A stretch of DNA of 64,000 nt from Candidatus Kuenenia hertensis (GCA_021646465.1 SOET01000025.1:1-64000), one strand, 5' to 3'. Counted from the first letter of the stretch, positions 9,553 to 18,933 are shown. The notes: generated by a model not told the origin, from the sequence alone. A program made the numbers and translations.

Positions 9553-10035
9553 TTACAAAAACGCTTCTTTTATTCTGTAAACAATTGATTCAGGAGAGTG
9601 AGAGACATCGATAATAAAGGCATCCCGCGGTTCTTCTAATGTTTCAAACTGACTTAAAAGGAGATTCGCGTCTATAAAATGTCCCTTCCGTTTATTTACC
9701 CTTTGACGGATAAGGTCATAATCTCCTTTTAAATATACAAACCGAACAGATTCGCAATTTCCTGCAAGATATTCGCGATATGATTGCTTAAGGGCGGAAC
9801 AGGCAATAATGGCGTGTTCTTTCTTTGTTATTGTGTTCTCGATGATTTTTCTCAATGTAGCCAACCACGGCCATCTTTCGGTATCGGTTAAAGCAATTCC
9901 TTTCTTCAGATTTTCAACATTGGATGAAGGGTGATAATCATCGCCGTCGTAAAAAGTCCATCCAAGATTATCGGCAAGCAGGTGGCCAATTGTTGTCTTG
10001 CCGGAACCCGATACTCCCATTAAAATAATAATCAT
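9553..10035 (-). CDS. gntK: gluconokinase-family carbohydrate kinase
   Basis: The protein is 160 residues from ATG 10035; an upstream start at 10065 adds ten residues, but P-loop kinases of this family begin just before the P-loop. The motif GVSGSGKTT lies near the N-terminus, followed by DGDDYHP and a SALKQSYR motif typical of gluconokinase, which phosphorylates gluconate to 6-phosphogluconate. The length is normal for the family. It is separated from aspA by 97 nt that contain an end of the dispersed repeat. Confidence 0.85.
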   Translation of the reverse strand: MIIILMGVSGSGKTTIGHLLADNLGWTFYDGDDYHPSSNVENLKKGIALTDTERWPWLATLRKIIENTITKKEHAIIACSALKQSYREYLAGNCESVRFVYLKGDYDLIRQRVNKRKGHFIDANLLLSQFETLEEPRDAFIIDVSHSPESIVYRIKEAFL

Positions 10036-10081
10036 ACACACATTTGACCTGTAATATAAAACCATGGCAACCGGAAGACAA

Positions 10082-10105
10082 AGGGGAGCAATTCCGATTT
10101 TTTGC
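10082..10105 (-). repeat. solo end of the GGGAGCATTCCC repeat family
   Basis: GGGGAGCAATTCC followed by GATTTTTTGCTA matches the left end of the 9251-9483 element with few differences. No partner end is nearby. Confidence 0.45.
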
Positions 10106-10132
10106 TACTCATCAATAATGTCAATCTCATTG

Positions 10133-11563
10133 TTATTGATGAATTTTCTTGTTTTGCTGCAAATCAATGCTTTTGGAACAGGGTTCTGTCATAGAGATGG
10201 GAGACAATAGCTTCTCCACCTGTTCTTTCGTGAGAATTTTTCTTTCCAGGATAATTTCCTTTGCCGTCTTACCCGTTTTCATTGACTCCTTCACAACTTC
10301 CGCGGCATTTGCATAGCCGATAATGGGATTTAATACGGTAACAATTCCTAAACTTTTCATAGCATAATATTCACACTTTTCCTTATTTACGGTAATTCCC
10401 TGCACACATTTTTTATCAAATACTTTCAGCGCGTTTGTAAGGATTAATAGAGAATCAAGCATTTTATATTGAATCAACGGCATCATGACGTTTAACTCAA
10501 ATTGTCCTGCCTGGGCTGCAAGCATGATTGAAGTATCGTTGCCAATAACGGAAAAACACACCATAGTCAACATTTCAGGGATAACGGGATTCACCTTGCC
10601 CGGCATAATGGAAGACCCCGGTTGAACTGCAGGCAGATTAATTTCTGCCAATCCCGTATTTGGCCCGGAATTCATTAAACGTAAATCATTCCCGATGCGA
10701 ATCAACTCCACGGACAACGCACGAAGTGCCCCGGAAAATTCCACAAATGGCCTGTTACTTTGCATGGCTTCAAAACGATTTTTTGATGCAACTATATCCA
10801 GACCGGTAATCTCTTTCAAATATTCAATCATCTTAGATACATATTCAGGATGCGTATTAATTCCTGTGCCCGCAGCACTCCCCCCAATCCCCAGTTCCCT
10901 TAATGATTCACAAGCCTTTTCAATGCCGGTGGCCGTTTTCAGTAGGGATTCTTTGTACCCGGAAAACTCCTGACCTACCCGAACAGGTACGGCGTCCTGC
11001 AGATGGGTACGTCCGGATTTTACCACCGTGTCAAATTCCTTTGCTTTACAGTCAAATGCATTCACTAATGCATACAAATCTACTAGCAATTCGTTTGATG
11101 AGAATACCGCCGCTATGCGTATGGCTGTGGGATATACGTCATTTGTTGATTGCCCGCAGTTTACATGGTCATTGGGATGAACAACAGAATAGTCTCCTTT
11201 TTTCCCTCCAAGCATTTCAATCGCAATATTGGCAATAACTTCATTCACATTCATATGGTGTGATGTTCCTGCCCCTGCCTGGTAAACATCAACACAAAAC
11301 TGTTCCTGAAACTCACCTTTTAATATGCGGTCACATGCCTGGATAATAGCATTGCCAACTTTGCTATTAAGGTGTCCTATTGCAACATTTGTCTTTGCAG
11401 CAGCCTTTTTAATGGAAACGATTGCCCTGGTAAAAATTATCTGAGACGTACAGCCGCTAATGGGGAAATTTTCGATTGCCCTTGCGGTTTGCACGCCATA
11501 ATATGCTTCCGCCGGGATTTTCATTTCTCCCATATAGTCTTTTTCTGTCCGAAATGTTGCCAT
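10133..11563 (-). CDS. aspA: aspartate ammonia-lyase
   Basis: This 476-residue cytosolic enzyme of the fumarase/aspartase superfamily interconverts L-aspartate with fumarate and ammonia. The superfamily signature SSIMPGKVNP is present. The N-terminal YYGVQTARAIENF and the overall length match aspartase better than class II fumarase, though the two are close relatives. The start ATG is 4 nt downstream of the ferritin-like gene's stop, so the two are probably co-transcribed. It could supply ammonium or fumarate in central nitrogen metabolism. Confidence 0.88.
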   Translation of the reverse strand: MATFRTEKDYMGEMKIPAEAYYGVQTARAIENFPISGCTSQIIFTRAIVSIKKAAAKTNVAIGHLNSKVGNAIIQACDRILKGEFQEQFCVDVYQAGAGTSHHMNVNEVIANIAIEMLGGKKGDYSVVHPNDHVNCGQSTNDVYPTAIRIAAVFSSNELLVDLYALVNAFDCKAKEFDTVVKSGRTHLQDAVPVRVGQEFSGYKESLLKTATGIEKACESLRELGIGGSAAGTGINTHPEYVSKMIEYLKEITGLDIVASKNRFEAMQSNRPFVEFSGALRALSVELIRIGNDLRLMNSGPNTGLAEINLPAVQPGSSIMPGKVNPVIPEMLTMVCFSVIGNDTSIMLAAQAGQFELNVMMPLIQYKMLDSLLILTNALKVFDKKCVQGITVNKEKCEYYAMKSLGIVTVLNPIIGYANAAEVVKESMKTGKTAKEIILERKILTKEQVEKLLSPISMTEPCSKSIDLQQNKKIHQ

Positions 11564-11567
11564 TCTT

Positions 11568-12110
11568 TTAGATTTTCTTGTTTATCATATCCATCCATAA
11601 ATCATAAATACGCCCTTCTTTTTCTGCCTCCCATCTCTCTTTATCTTCAATATATTCGAGCGTATTTTTCAAAACATTAAGATGAATCTTTTCTTCTTCA
11701 GCAAGGAAATGAAAGGATTTTTTCTCCTTTTCATCTGTTGATTCATTTGCAGCCTTTTCATAAAATTTTAGCCCTTCCTCTTCAAGTTTTATTGCCAATT
11801 TAACCGCCTCAATATCATTCGTGCTGACAGTAACAGTCTTTTTCAGTTCATCACCCATTGATTGGAAAACGGTAATTAATCTTTCTTTAGGGCTATCAGC
11901 AACTTTTTCTTCCGACGGAATAGATTCTTTTTCCGCCGGCAGTAATGCCTGAATCCTTTTTATATGCTGTTTTTCATCCTCTGCAAATGACCGAAACATC
12001 GCTTTGCCAATCGGATGGAGAGTTTTATTTGCAAGATCGCTATAAAACTTTACTCCATCCATTTCCATTTGCAGGGCAATGGATTTAATATCTTTTGCAT
12101 CATTACTCAT
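11568..12110 (-). CDS. ferritin-like (rubrerythrin-type) diiron protein
   Basis: The 180-residue protein has two similar helical halves. Each carries diiron-type spacing: glutamates (DGVKFY, EEGLKFYE) followed by EDEKQH and EEEKIH motifs. That fits a ferritin-like four-helix bundle. There is no C-terminal rubredoxin zinc ribbon, so it is an erythrin-type rather than a true rubrerythrin. Such proteins handle iron or peroxide. It is the first gene of a two-gene unit with aspA. Confidence 0.8.
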   Translation of the reverse strand: MSNDAKDIKSIALQMEMDGVKFYSDLANKTLHPIGKAMFRSFAEDEKQHIKRIQALLPAEKESIPSEEKVADSPKERLITVFQSMGDELKKTVTVSTNDIEAVKLAIKLEEEGLKFYEKAANESTDEKEKKSFHFLAEEEKIHLNVLKNTLEYIEDKERWEAEKEGRIYDLWMDMINKKI

Positions 12111-12202
12111 AAATATTATTCTCCGTAAAATTTAAAATACAACTTAAGCTTGAATTGTGCAGCAGACGATAGCCTATCCGCTCAAGTGAAATGTTACCTT
12201 AG

Positions 12203-12520
12203 TTATGCTGCCTCTAATTCTAATTTTTCTTTTGTGATATGGAGCAATCGCACAGGAGCAAAAAATTTTTCAGGGTACAAATAATCTTTACCGGATTCGT
12301 CAATAACTCTTACCTGGTAATGTTTTTCAGCTATCCTGTCAGTTAGCACTTCGTATAGTTTTCTTTTTTCCAATGATGATTCATAGCCGTGATTATCTAT
12401 GCACATCATAAAATGTTTTTTCGTTACCGTTTCCTCATAAGTATCTTTTAATTTTAAGTTCTTTTTTCCCGATGCCGTGGCCCTCGTACCAGTGTACTTC
12501 AGCATTGAGAATTGTATCAT
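12203..12520 (-). CDS. small conserved hypothetical protein
   Basis: The conserved part begins at Met38 or Met39 (MCIDNHGYESSLEKRKLYEV, then VRVIDESGKDYLYPEKFF) and ends in an acidic tail. The true protein may therefore be about 68 residues starting at 12409; the N-terminal 37 residues look unlike protein. The pattern is that of small proteins with an SH3-like beta barrel and a 'GY-E-SLE-RK-Y' core. No function is known to me. Confidence 0.6.
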   Translation of the reverse strand: MIQFSMLKYTGTRATASGKKNLKLKDTYEETVTKKHFMMCIDNHGYESSLEKRKLYEVLTDRIAEKHYQVRVIDESGKDYLYPEKFFAPVRLLHITKEKLELEAA

Positions 12521-12845
12521 CTTCCAGTTTTATCTGGCAAATACCTTTTAACTTTCTCCAGAATGTTTTTCCATTATACTTTATTTAATTTTACGTCCAG
12601 TAGCAATTGCTTCCGTTTCCCGTATCTTGCCAATTATTTTGAAATACCTGTTTAATTTTAATTATTCCATCATATGCAATAATGGATTGTGCTTTCCTTA
12701 TACTTTTTACTAAAGAAAAGTCTAAGCTTTGAATCTGGAATTATTTGTTTAGCTTGATGCAAAAATAAAAGGCAAAAGCAATAGTAGAACGATCGGAGTA
12801 GTTTGGATTATTTTGAGTTTCATAAAGCCTAAATTTCTAAAAGGT
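12521..12845. other. intergenic stretch without recognised gene
   Basis: No gene, RNA or clear repeat is seen. It separates the small hypothetical gene from the attC-like site of the Mrr cassette. Confidence 0.4.
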
Positions 12846-12952
12846 GCATAATGCTTAACTCAGTGAATCGAACCACTGAATATTTTCATATCTCAAAAAT
12901 AACTGTTCGAAAGCACTATGTGGTTTGATTTCACGGTAGGGTATTGTTATCC
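12846..12952 (-). other. attC-like recombination site, partly decayed
   Basis: Read on the minus strand, the site starts GGATAAC (R''-like) at 12952-12946, overlapping the end of the Mrr gene. It continues GTGAAATCAAACCAC and ends with GGTTCGATTCACTGAG, TTAAGC and ATTATGC at 12852-12846. Arms and inner sequence closely match the attC at 61864-61996 (GTGAAATCGAACCAC and GATTCGATTCACTGAG). The R' core has ATTATGC instead of GTTRRRY, so recombination activity is doubtful. Confidence 0.55.
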
Positions 12953-13848
12953 ACCACTTTTCCAAGATATTCGATAAATGGTTCAAAAAAAGGTAAATCC
13001 ACCTCATACACAATTTTTTGTTTCATTCCAAGTTCAACTTTTTTAAACATCTCGACAAGTTTTGTCCCGTCAACAAGTTCAATCTTGGGAGCACCTTCAC
13101 GATTGGCTTCTTTTATCGCATCAGAAGAGAATGAACCCGTAGTCGTAATTATTCCTTTTTCAGCTCGTCCTATCATTGCGTTTCTAAAATCACCAATATC
13201 TTTTCTTCCAACAGTACCCTGATATTTTTTGCATTGGAATAATACTTTAAAACTGACAAAGGGGTTAATTTCTAATATCCCGTAACCATCGATGCCACCA
13301 TCTTTGGGGCGACCTGTTACAGTTACATTTTCAAAACCTGATTCACGCAAAAGACGGCTGCAAATTTGTTCAAAGCCCGCAGGCGTTAATTTTTGTAATA
13401 TCTCTAACAGGTCTGGCTTATAGCTTGTTTCAAATATATCTGGCTCTGTTTCTTCTTGTTCTTCAACAATATCAGCTTCAGTCTTATTTTTTCGAGCTTT
13501 CTGATGAATACCAACCCACTTCTTAAAGATTTCTATTGATTCTTTTTCGTTTAACGTTGTCAGAAGCCCTTTTTGTGTTAAAGCCCAAATTCCATGCTTA
13601 GAAGAATCAATTAGTCCTTCCCAAACAAGATATTGTCGTGCCCATGCAACTTGATTATGAAATTTTGGTGCTCCAGACTTTAGGGTAGCTTTCTCAAGTG
13701 TTTCATCGGAAAGGTTTAGATCTTCTGCAATCCTTGACGATGCTTCTCGAGGTCTTCCAGATCCTCCAAGTTGCCTCAAAGCCTCAAGGAGAGGACCAAA
13801 CCATTTCACAAATTCCGCCTGAGTTCCTTTTCCCTTTTTCTGTTTCAT
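12931..13848 (-). CDS. Mrr-family restriction endonuclease with N-terminal winged helix
   Basis: The protein is 305 residues from ATG 13848; a TTG start at 13875 would add nine. Residues about 1-120 match an Mrr_N-type DNA-binding winged helix. An acidic linker (EEQEETEPD) leads to an Mrr catalytic domain with the PD-(D/E)xK signature GGIDGYG...FQCKKYQ. Enzymes of this type cut modified or foreign DNA. The stop codon lies inside an attC-like site, so this looks like a single integron gene cassette inserted downstream of ndk. No cognate methylase is nearby. Confidence 0.85.
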   Translation of the reverse strand: MKQKKGKGTQAEFVKWFGPLLEALRQLGGSGRPREASSRIAEDLNLSDETLEKATLKSGAPKFHNQVAWARQYLVWEGLIDSSKHGIWALTQKGLLTTLNEKESIEIFKKWVGIHQKARKNKTEADIVEEQEETEPDIFETSYKPDLLEILQKLTPAGFEQICSRLLRESGFENVTVTGRPKDGGIDGYGILEINPFVSFKVLFQCKKYQGTVGRKDIGDFRNAMIGRAEKGIITTTGSFSSDAIKEANREGAPKIELVDGTKLVEMFKKVELGMKQKIVYEVDLPFFEPFIEYLGKVVDNNTLP

Positions 13849-13935
13849 TTTGGAAATTTCATTATCATCAAGCAACGAAATAAATTTTTAGCCATAATTT
13901 TAAGTAGATAATTATTTAGTATGATGTAAAAACAA

Positions 13936-14406
13936 TCACACAACGTCTCCCTCGGAAATATCATATACCCATGAAAAATCAATCGGCTGATAATCAAGGA
14001 GTTCTTCTTTTGTAAAAAACGTAGTTATTTCTTTTTCAGCGGAAGAAGGGGAATCTGAGCCATGGATTAAGTTAAAACGGTTGCTTACTGCATAATCGCC
14101 CCGGATAGTTCCCGCTTCAGCTTTTGAACCAAACGTAGCTCCCATCATTTTACGCACTATTTCTATGGCATTTTTCCCCTTTACCACGATAACAACAACG
14201 GGAGAAGAGGTGGTGTATCTTACCAAAGGTTCGAAAAAATCCTTCCCTTCATGGGAGGCGTAATGTTTTCTCGCCATAGATTCTGGAATCAACATCATCT
14301 TCATCCCGACGATCTGAAATCCTTTTTCTTCAAACCGGGCAATAATCTTGCCAAGCAGGCGTCTCTGTATCGCATCCGGTTTTAGTAGAATTAACGTTTT
14401 TTCCAT
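13936..14406 (-). CDS. ndk: nucleoside diphosphate kinase
   Basis: The 156-residue enzyme transfers the gamma-phosphate between nucleoside triphosphates and diphosphates through a phosphohistidine. The active-site signature NLIHGSDSPSSAEKE contains the catalytic histidine. It is slightly longer at the C-terminus than the usual 140-150 residues. It is the last gene of a minus-strand unit proS-DUF4416-ndk, starting 6 nt after the DUF4416 stop. Confidence 0.95.
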   Translation of the reverse strand: MEKTLILLKPDAIQRRLLGKIIARFEEKGFQIVGMKMMLIPESMARKHYASHEGKDFFEPLVRYTTSSPVVVIVVKGKNAIEIVRKMMGATFGSKAEAGTIRGDYAVSNRFNLIHGSDSPSSAEKEITTFFTKEELLDYQPIDFSWVYDISEGDVV

Positions 14407-14412
14407 ATGTGG

Positions 14413-14958
14413 CTATCCTTTCATTCCCTTAAGTTTCTTAACATAATGTTCTCTGACTAAAAGAAAAAAGTTGTGATATTCAGATGATTTGTAATCGGGA
14501 AACGTCCATGGGAAGGTTTCATATTTGCCTCTGCGATAATTCAGCGTAACTTCGGCATAAATGCCATCCCGTAAATAAATCCGATGAGAAAAATCCTTGG
14601 TGGAAGCTAAAATAAGTCTACTTTCATTAATATATCCCGGATCAAGATTTACCGGACGAGTTACGATATATTTTTTTTGTGAAGCAATTGTTTCTTCCAG
14701 CAAGTTTGTACGTATTTTTATGTCCGCGATCTCATCCGGCATAATAAGTTTTTCAAAACTAAGAAATTGCCTCATTATGCCTTCGCCCATTTCTACATTA
14801 TAGTATGTGGTATAGTGAAAAGGCTGTATCGCACTGCGAAGGTCGCTTTTCCCAAAATATCCTTCCAGTGTTTCGCCTACCTGGGCAAAAAGCTCATATA
14901 CGCCTGACAATATTCCAATGATTAAATTTACCGGTTTTGGTCTTCCTATTTCACCCAC
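14413..14958 (-). CDS. DUF4416 family protein
   Basis: The 181-residue cytosolic protein matches the DUF4416 family by its GRPKPVNLIIGILSG start and the NLDPGYI and KDFSHRIYLRDGIYAEVTL segments. The function is unknown. The family is frequent in Deltaproteobacteria, Nitrospirae and anammox planctomycetes. It is tightly linked to proS (24 nt) and ndk (6 nt), suggesting one transcript. Confidence 0.85.
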   Translation of the reverse strand: MGEIGRPKPVNLIIGILSGVYELFAQVGETLEGYFGKSDLRSAIQPFHYTTYYNVEMGEGIMRQFLSFEKLIMPDEIADIKIRTNLLEETIASQKKYIVTRPVNLDPGYINESRLILASTKDFSHRIYLRDGIYAEVTLNYRRGKYETFPWTFPDYKSSEYHNFFLLVREHYVKKLKGMKG

Positions 14959-14982
14959 TTTAGATTAATTTGCTTCCTTGCC

Positions 14983-16698
14983 TTATATCTTTATTTGATC
15001 CTTCAGGATACGTTCTAACTCCTGTTTGATGTTTTCAATGTGAACTAAAAAAACTTCACCGCTTTTTCTTAATTTGATCTCCACTTCTTTTGTTTCAGTA
15101 TATTTTTTCCCAATAATTATCTTTATTGGAATACCTATCAAATCGGCGTCTTTAAATTTTACCCCTGGCCGCAAATCCCTGTCATCGAATAATACATCGA
15201 TTCCTTTCATTGCACTTATGTTATCGTAAATATCTTTTGCCGCATCCATACATATTGGATCTTTGACATTCACAGGGATAATGATAATATGGTAAGGAGC
15301 CAGCGACATTGGCCATATAATCCCGTTATCGTCATGGGATTTTTCTATAATCGCCGCAATAATCCGATTAACTCCAATGCCATAGCATCCCATAACTTTC
15401 GGCTTTTCTTTTCCATCTGAATCCAGATAATGCGCTTTTAAAGCATGACTGTATTTTGTTCCCAGTTTAAAAACATGACCAATTTCAATTCCCTGCGATA
15501 TCTCAAGGACATGGTTGCAACGTGGGCAGTTATCTCCTTCTGTTACATAACGAATATTTGCAATCTGATCAATTTTAAAATCTCTTTTATAGTTAACGTT
15601 TAATAAATGGTAATCTGTCTTATTTGACCCCGTAACAAAATTAGATAATGCCGTTACCGCCTGATCTGCAATAATCTTCATTTTCAAACCCACAGGGCCT
15701 GCAAAACCCACTTCTGCACCCGTAATACGCTCAATAGTCTCACGGTTTGCCAATTCAACTGATTCCAAACCTAAAACACTTGTCAGTCTGGTTTCGTTCA
15801 CTTCATGGTCGCCGCGAAGGAGAACTGCAAAAAGCTGATCCTGAGAAGAATAGATCAAAGTTTTGACCATTTGTTGGGGGGATATCTTCAAAAAATCACT
15901 GACTTCCTGGATGGTATGTTTGCCAGGAGTGAATGCCTCTTCGGGTTTTTGCAAGGCAGGATTCTCTTGTTGCGGTATTGGGGCAGCTTCAGCCCTTTCT
16001 CGATTTGCGCTGTACCCGCAATTCTGACATAAAATCAATACGTCTTCTCCCACAGGACTCGGAACCATAAATTCATGAGAAGCATCACCCCCCATAGCCC
16101 CCGAGTCTGCCTCTGCAATAATGTAGTCAAGACCGCATCGGTCGAAAATACGGCAATAAGCATCATACATCAGCTGATAACTGTTGTTGAGCCCCTTCTC
16201 ATCGATATCAAAACTATACGCGTCCTTCATAATGAACTCTTTGCTCCGCAAAACACCAAAACGGGGCCTCATTTCATCTCTGAATTTCGTTTGAATTTGA
16301 TACAATGTGATAGGAAGTTGTTTATAAGAATTGATTTCATTTTTAACAATATAAGTGATAACTTCTTCGTGGGTAGGACTTAATACGGTCTCTTTACCAT
16401 GCCGATCCTGAAAGGTTATCAGGTCTGCACCAAAAACTTTTAATCGGCCACTTTCCTTTAGCAAGTCTAAATGTTGTAACGCAGGGAGAAATACTTCTAT
16501 CGCTCCCGCGCGATTCATTTCCTCTCTCACAATAGCAATAACCTTGTTTAAAACTAACGTACCTAACGGCAGATACGCATATGCCCCAGAGGTTATTCTC
16601 CTTATAAGGCCAGCACGGATCATAAGTTTGTGACTGTCAATTTCAGCTTCGGAAGGGCTTTCCTTCAACGTAGGAATTAATGTTTGAGACCATTTCAT
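14983..16698 (-). CDS. proS: prolyl-tRNA synthetase
   Basis: The 571-residue class II aminoacyl-tRNA synthetase charges tRNA-Pro. Its length and the insertion between motifs 2 and 3 (about 220-400) identify the bacterial type with an editing domain. Class II motifs are seen in GAYAYLPLG, TKFRDEMRPRFGVLRSKEFIMKDAYSF and GCYGIGVNR. The C-terminal anticodon-binding domain begins near residue 460. It heads the proS-DUF4416-ndk unit. Confidence 0.96.
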   Translation of the reverse strand: MKWSQTLIPTLKESPSEAEIDSHKLMIRAGLIRRITSGAYAYLPLGTLVLNKVIAIVREEMNRAGAIEVFLPALQHLDLLKESGRLKVFGADLITFQDRHGKETVLSPTHEEVITYIVKNEINSYKQLPITLYQIQTKFRDEMRPRFGVLRSKEFIMKDAYSFDIDEKGLNNSYQLMYDAYCRIFDRCGLDYIIAEADSGAMGGDASHEFMVPSPVGEDVLILCQNCGYSANRERAEAAPIPQQENPALQKPEEAFTPGKHTIQEVSDFLKISPQQMVKTLIYSSQDQLFAVLLRGDHEVNETRLTSVLGLESVELANRETIERITGAEVGFAGPVGLKMKIIADQAVTALSNFVTGSNKTDYHLLNVNYKRDFKIDQIANIRYVTEGDNCPRCNHVLEISQGIEIGHVFKLGTKYSHALKAHYLDSDGKEKPKVMGCYGIGVNRIIAAIIEKSHDDNGIIWPMSLAPYHIIIIPVNVKDPICMDAAKDIYDNISAMKGIDVLFDDRDLRPGVKFKDADLIGIPIKIIIGKKYTETKEVEIKLRKSGEVFLVHIENIKQELERILKDQIKI

Positions 16699-16869
16699 AT
16701 ATCTATTATTCCTTGATAAATTTTAGTTTATACTTTATTTTGCCAAGCAACTACGAGAAAAACATTATAATTCCATATTCTTTGCGTTCAAGAGATAAAA
16801 ATCTCTACTATGTTTCATATATAAGAGTAGTTAATACATATAAATAACTTATTGCTGCGATGAAAATAT

Positions 16870-16897
16870 TTGACATGCTATATTTTTGAATTATAAT
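16870..16897 (+). promoter_or_regulatory. sigma70-type promoter for the cytochrome gene
   Basis: Perfect consensus TTGACA (16870-16875) and TATAAT (16892-16897) with a 16-bp spacer lie about 100 bp upstream of the cytochrome start. They predict a leader of about 90 nt. Confidence 0.7.
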
Positions 16898-16994
16898 GCG
16901 GTTTTCTATGTTTAAACCTAATTCTTATGACTAGATTTTAGAATTAAAATCTTGTGGTAAGCGTAGACATTTTTGTAATGGAGGGAAAAAAGCA

Positions 16995-17495
16995 TTGCGA
17001 AGCAAAATTCTGTTAATAAGTATATTTTCAATCGTTATCTTTGGCATATCAGGTACCACTACTTGTTTGTTTGCCGAAGAAGCAGCTCAAGTTGAGGGTG
17101 AAGAAGAGGAAAAAAGTGAATTAGCCATACTTATGAAAGAAATAGATAAGAATTATAAGGCTACAGAAGAAATATCAGGTTACTATAACTATAAAGATGA
17201 AGAATGGAAGATTATAGGAGATGCAAGCGCAAAGCTCATAGAGCTATGCAAAATAGCTGTAAAAAAATTCGCACGTCCTGATGATGAAAAATATCAGAAA
17301 CTTAACAAGACGATGCTGGAAGAGGCAGAAAAAATGCACGAAGTATATGAACGGAGAGACCAGGTTGGCGCACTAGAGGACGCTCAATGGCAGGTCAGAC
17401 GTTTGAGGCAAACATGCGCATTATGCCACAAGCATCTAGGCATCCATTTATATCCCAATTTATATCCTGGTCATACTGATTGGGGTGTAAAATGA
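16995..17495 (+). CDS. exported monoheme c-type cytochrome (c'/c556-like)
   Basis: The 166-residue protein starts at TTG; GGAGGG placed 9-10 nt upstream decides this start and no nearby ATG competes. A signal peptide (about 1-29) is followed by an acidic stretch and a helical domain. The single heme motif CALCH is at 141-145 near the C-terminus, the layout of cytochrome c'/c556-type four-helix bundles. It probably works in periplasmic or anammoxosome electron transfer (inference). A consensus promoter lies upstream. Confidence 0.85.
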   Translation: MRSKILLISIFSIVIFGISGTTTCLFAEEAAQVEGEEEEKSELAILMKEIDKNYKATEEISGYYNYKDEEWKIIGDASAKLIELCKIAVKKFARPDDEKYQKLNKTMLEEAEKMHEVYERRDQVGALEDAQWQVRRLRQTCALCHKHLGIHLYPNLYPGHTDWGVK

Positions 17496-18098
17496 TGGAT
17501 AAAACATTAAACCGATAATAAATTAAACGAAGATTAAGCAGGGGGAAATTAAGGCAGAAGACGTGATAATATTTCGATACGGATTTTTTTAAAGTTATCC
17601 ATGTAAACTTTCTTCTCAATTTCAAGACTGTTTCGTCTTCAAATTTTTGCTTGACTCACTTTGTTTTCAATGATATATTGGCCAACTCTGAAAAAACTAT
17701 ACCGTTCCAAAATTTAGTGTCTTGAAGGTGCCATTTATGGAATTTATAAGGCAAGCGATAATAGCATAAATACCTTTAATTACTCAATGATTGCCTTTAC
17801 CGCCAGAATAAAAGACATTATCCATTCTTCTGTGAAAGCAATAAAATCAGCGGAGCGGAGTGATAGCATTAAATGCTTTAGGCAGTAGTTTGTTAGTTGT
17901 TACTTGGATTCTTTGTTTAGCTGACTGAGAAAATGGAATTGTAAATACATGCTGCTTCAAATATTTTTGCGCGAAGGGGGGTGAAGAAGTATCTAATTTA
18001 ACAGCATAATTACTTGTTTCAGAGATTCTGAAATGCAAGCGATAAGTATGTAAACTTTTGATTAATATAATATAAATAAGTGAGGAGGGAAAGGAAAA
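17496..18098. other. 603-bp gap between cytochrome genes
   Basis: No convincing gene is present. A TTGACT-17 bp-TATATT promoter-like pair starts near 17651. A minus-strand open frame at 17847-18038 (63 codons) has no ribosome site and looks like a relic. The 10-mer GCAAGCGATA occurs at about 17752 and again at about 18037 in the same orientation. TTTCAGAGATTCTGAAA near 18017 is palindromic. A TATAAT at 18066-18071 lies just before the next gene. Confidence 0.4.
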
Positions 18099-18506
18099 AT
18101 GAAGCTAAAAAAAGGCATTTTAGCTGGGATTTGCGCAATGGTTGTTTCTGGGGTAGCGTCAGTTGGATACAGCGCGACACAACAGGAGATATGTAAGAAT
18201 ATGTGGGATCCGTTTCAGTCTATGAGGGCTGTAACCGGTTTGATGGATCTTACAGCAGAACAGAGTGCTCAGGTTTCAAAGGATGCAGCGGTGATTTTGG
18301 CGGGTGCAAAAGATTCTCACGATAGCATTTCTGTTGATAAAAATTATAAAGTTTTAAACGATGAGGTTACTTATCATGCTGCAAACATTGATGCTGCAGC
18401 AAAGGCTAGTGATTTAGAGGAAATCCAGGTGCAATTTAGAAGGATGACTATTGCATGCAGGAATTGCCATAAGATTTACAAGTCAGAGCAAAGACTCGTT
18501 CCGTAA
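18099..18506 (+). CDS. exported monoheme c-type cytochrome (c'/c556-like)
   Basis: The 135-residue protein has a signal peptide ending at SVGYSA and a mature helical domain with the heme motif CRNCH at about 120-124, close to the C-terminus. A strong GAGGAGGG ribosome site precedes the ATG. The next cytochrome starts 46 nt downstream, so both are probably one transcript. Its sequence is distinct from the 16995 gene, but the fold type appears the same. Confidence 0.87.
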   Translation: MKLKKGILAGICAMVVSGVASVGYSATQQEICKNMWDPFQSMRAVTGLMDLTAEQSAQVSKDAAVILAGAKDSHDSISVDKNYKVLNDEVTYHAANIDAAAKASDLEEIQVQFRRMTIACRNCHKIYKSEQRLVP

Positions 18507-18552
18507 TATAAAAATGCCTATGTTAATTTCCAGATAGTGAGGAGGGATTATT

Positions 18553-18933
18553 ATGAAGTTGTTCCGTTTAAAATATGTATTACCGCTTGTTGCAGGTTTG
18601 GGTTTGTCCTTGACAGGCACAGCTTGGGCTTTGACTGAGCATACCGCAGGAGATACAACAAAGAGTCCTTATACAATATACGCTGGTCTTGGTTTTGCGG
18701 TGCAGGAAAGTTGCTATTATTGCCATGGTAATGGTGGTAAAGGAACTTCAAAGGGACAAGAATTTGGTGTTCCTGATTTTACCAGTGCAGAATTTCAATC
18801 TTCTAAAACAGATCAACAATTGATAGATCATATCAATAAGGGAAAAGGGAAATGCCCTTCTTACCAAGGTAAAATGTCTCCTGAAATGATTGAGAAAATG
18901 GTCGGTATTGTCAGGAATTTTGCGGCAAAGTAA
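18553..18933 (+). CDS. exported class I c-type cytochrome
   Basis: The 126-residue protein has a signal peptide cut near AWA (25). The heme motif CYYCH is at 54-58 followed by GNGGKGTSKG, and a likely distal Met ligand is in GKMSP near 108. This is a soluble class I electron carrier. GAGGAGGG precedes the start. A strong terminator follows, closing the cytochrome pair. It could be a redox partner of the c'-type cytochrome upstream. Confidence 0.9.
   Translation: MKLFRLKYVLPLVAGLGLSLTGTAWALTEHTAGDTTKSPYTIYAGLGFAVQESCYYCHGNGGKGTSKGQEFGVPDFTSAEFQSSKTDQQLIDHINKGKGKCPSYQGKMSPEMIEKMVGIVRNFAAK

Noticed and set aside
9393-9614. 73-codon reading in the palindromic element
   Set aside because: It lies within the MITE-like repeats and runs antisense into the gluconokinase gene.
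17847-18038. 63-codon minus-strand reading (MHFRISETSN)
   Set aside because: No ribosome site or family match; treated as a relic in the intergenic note.
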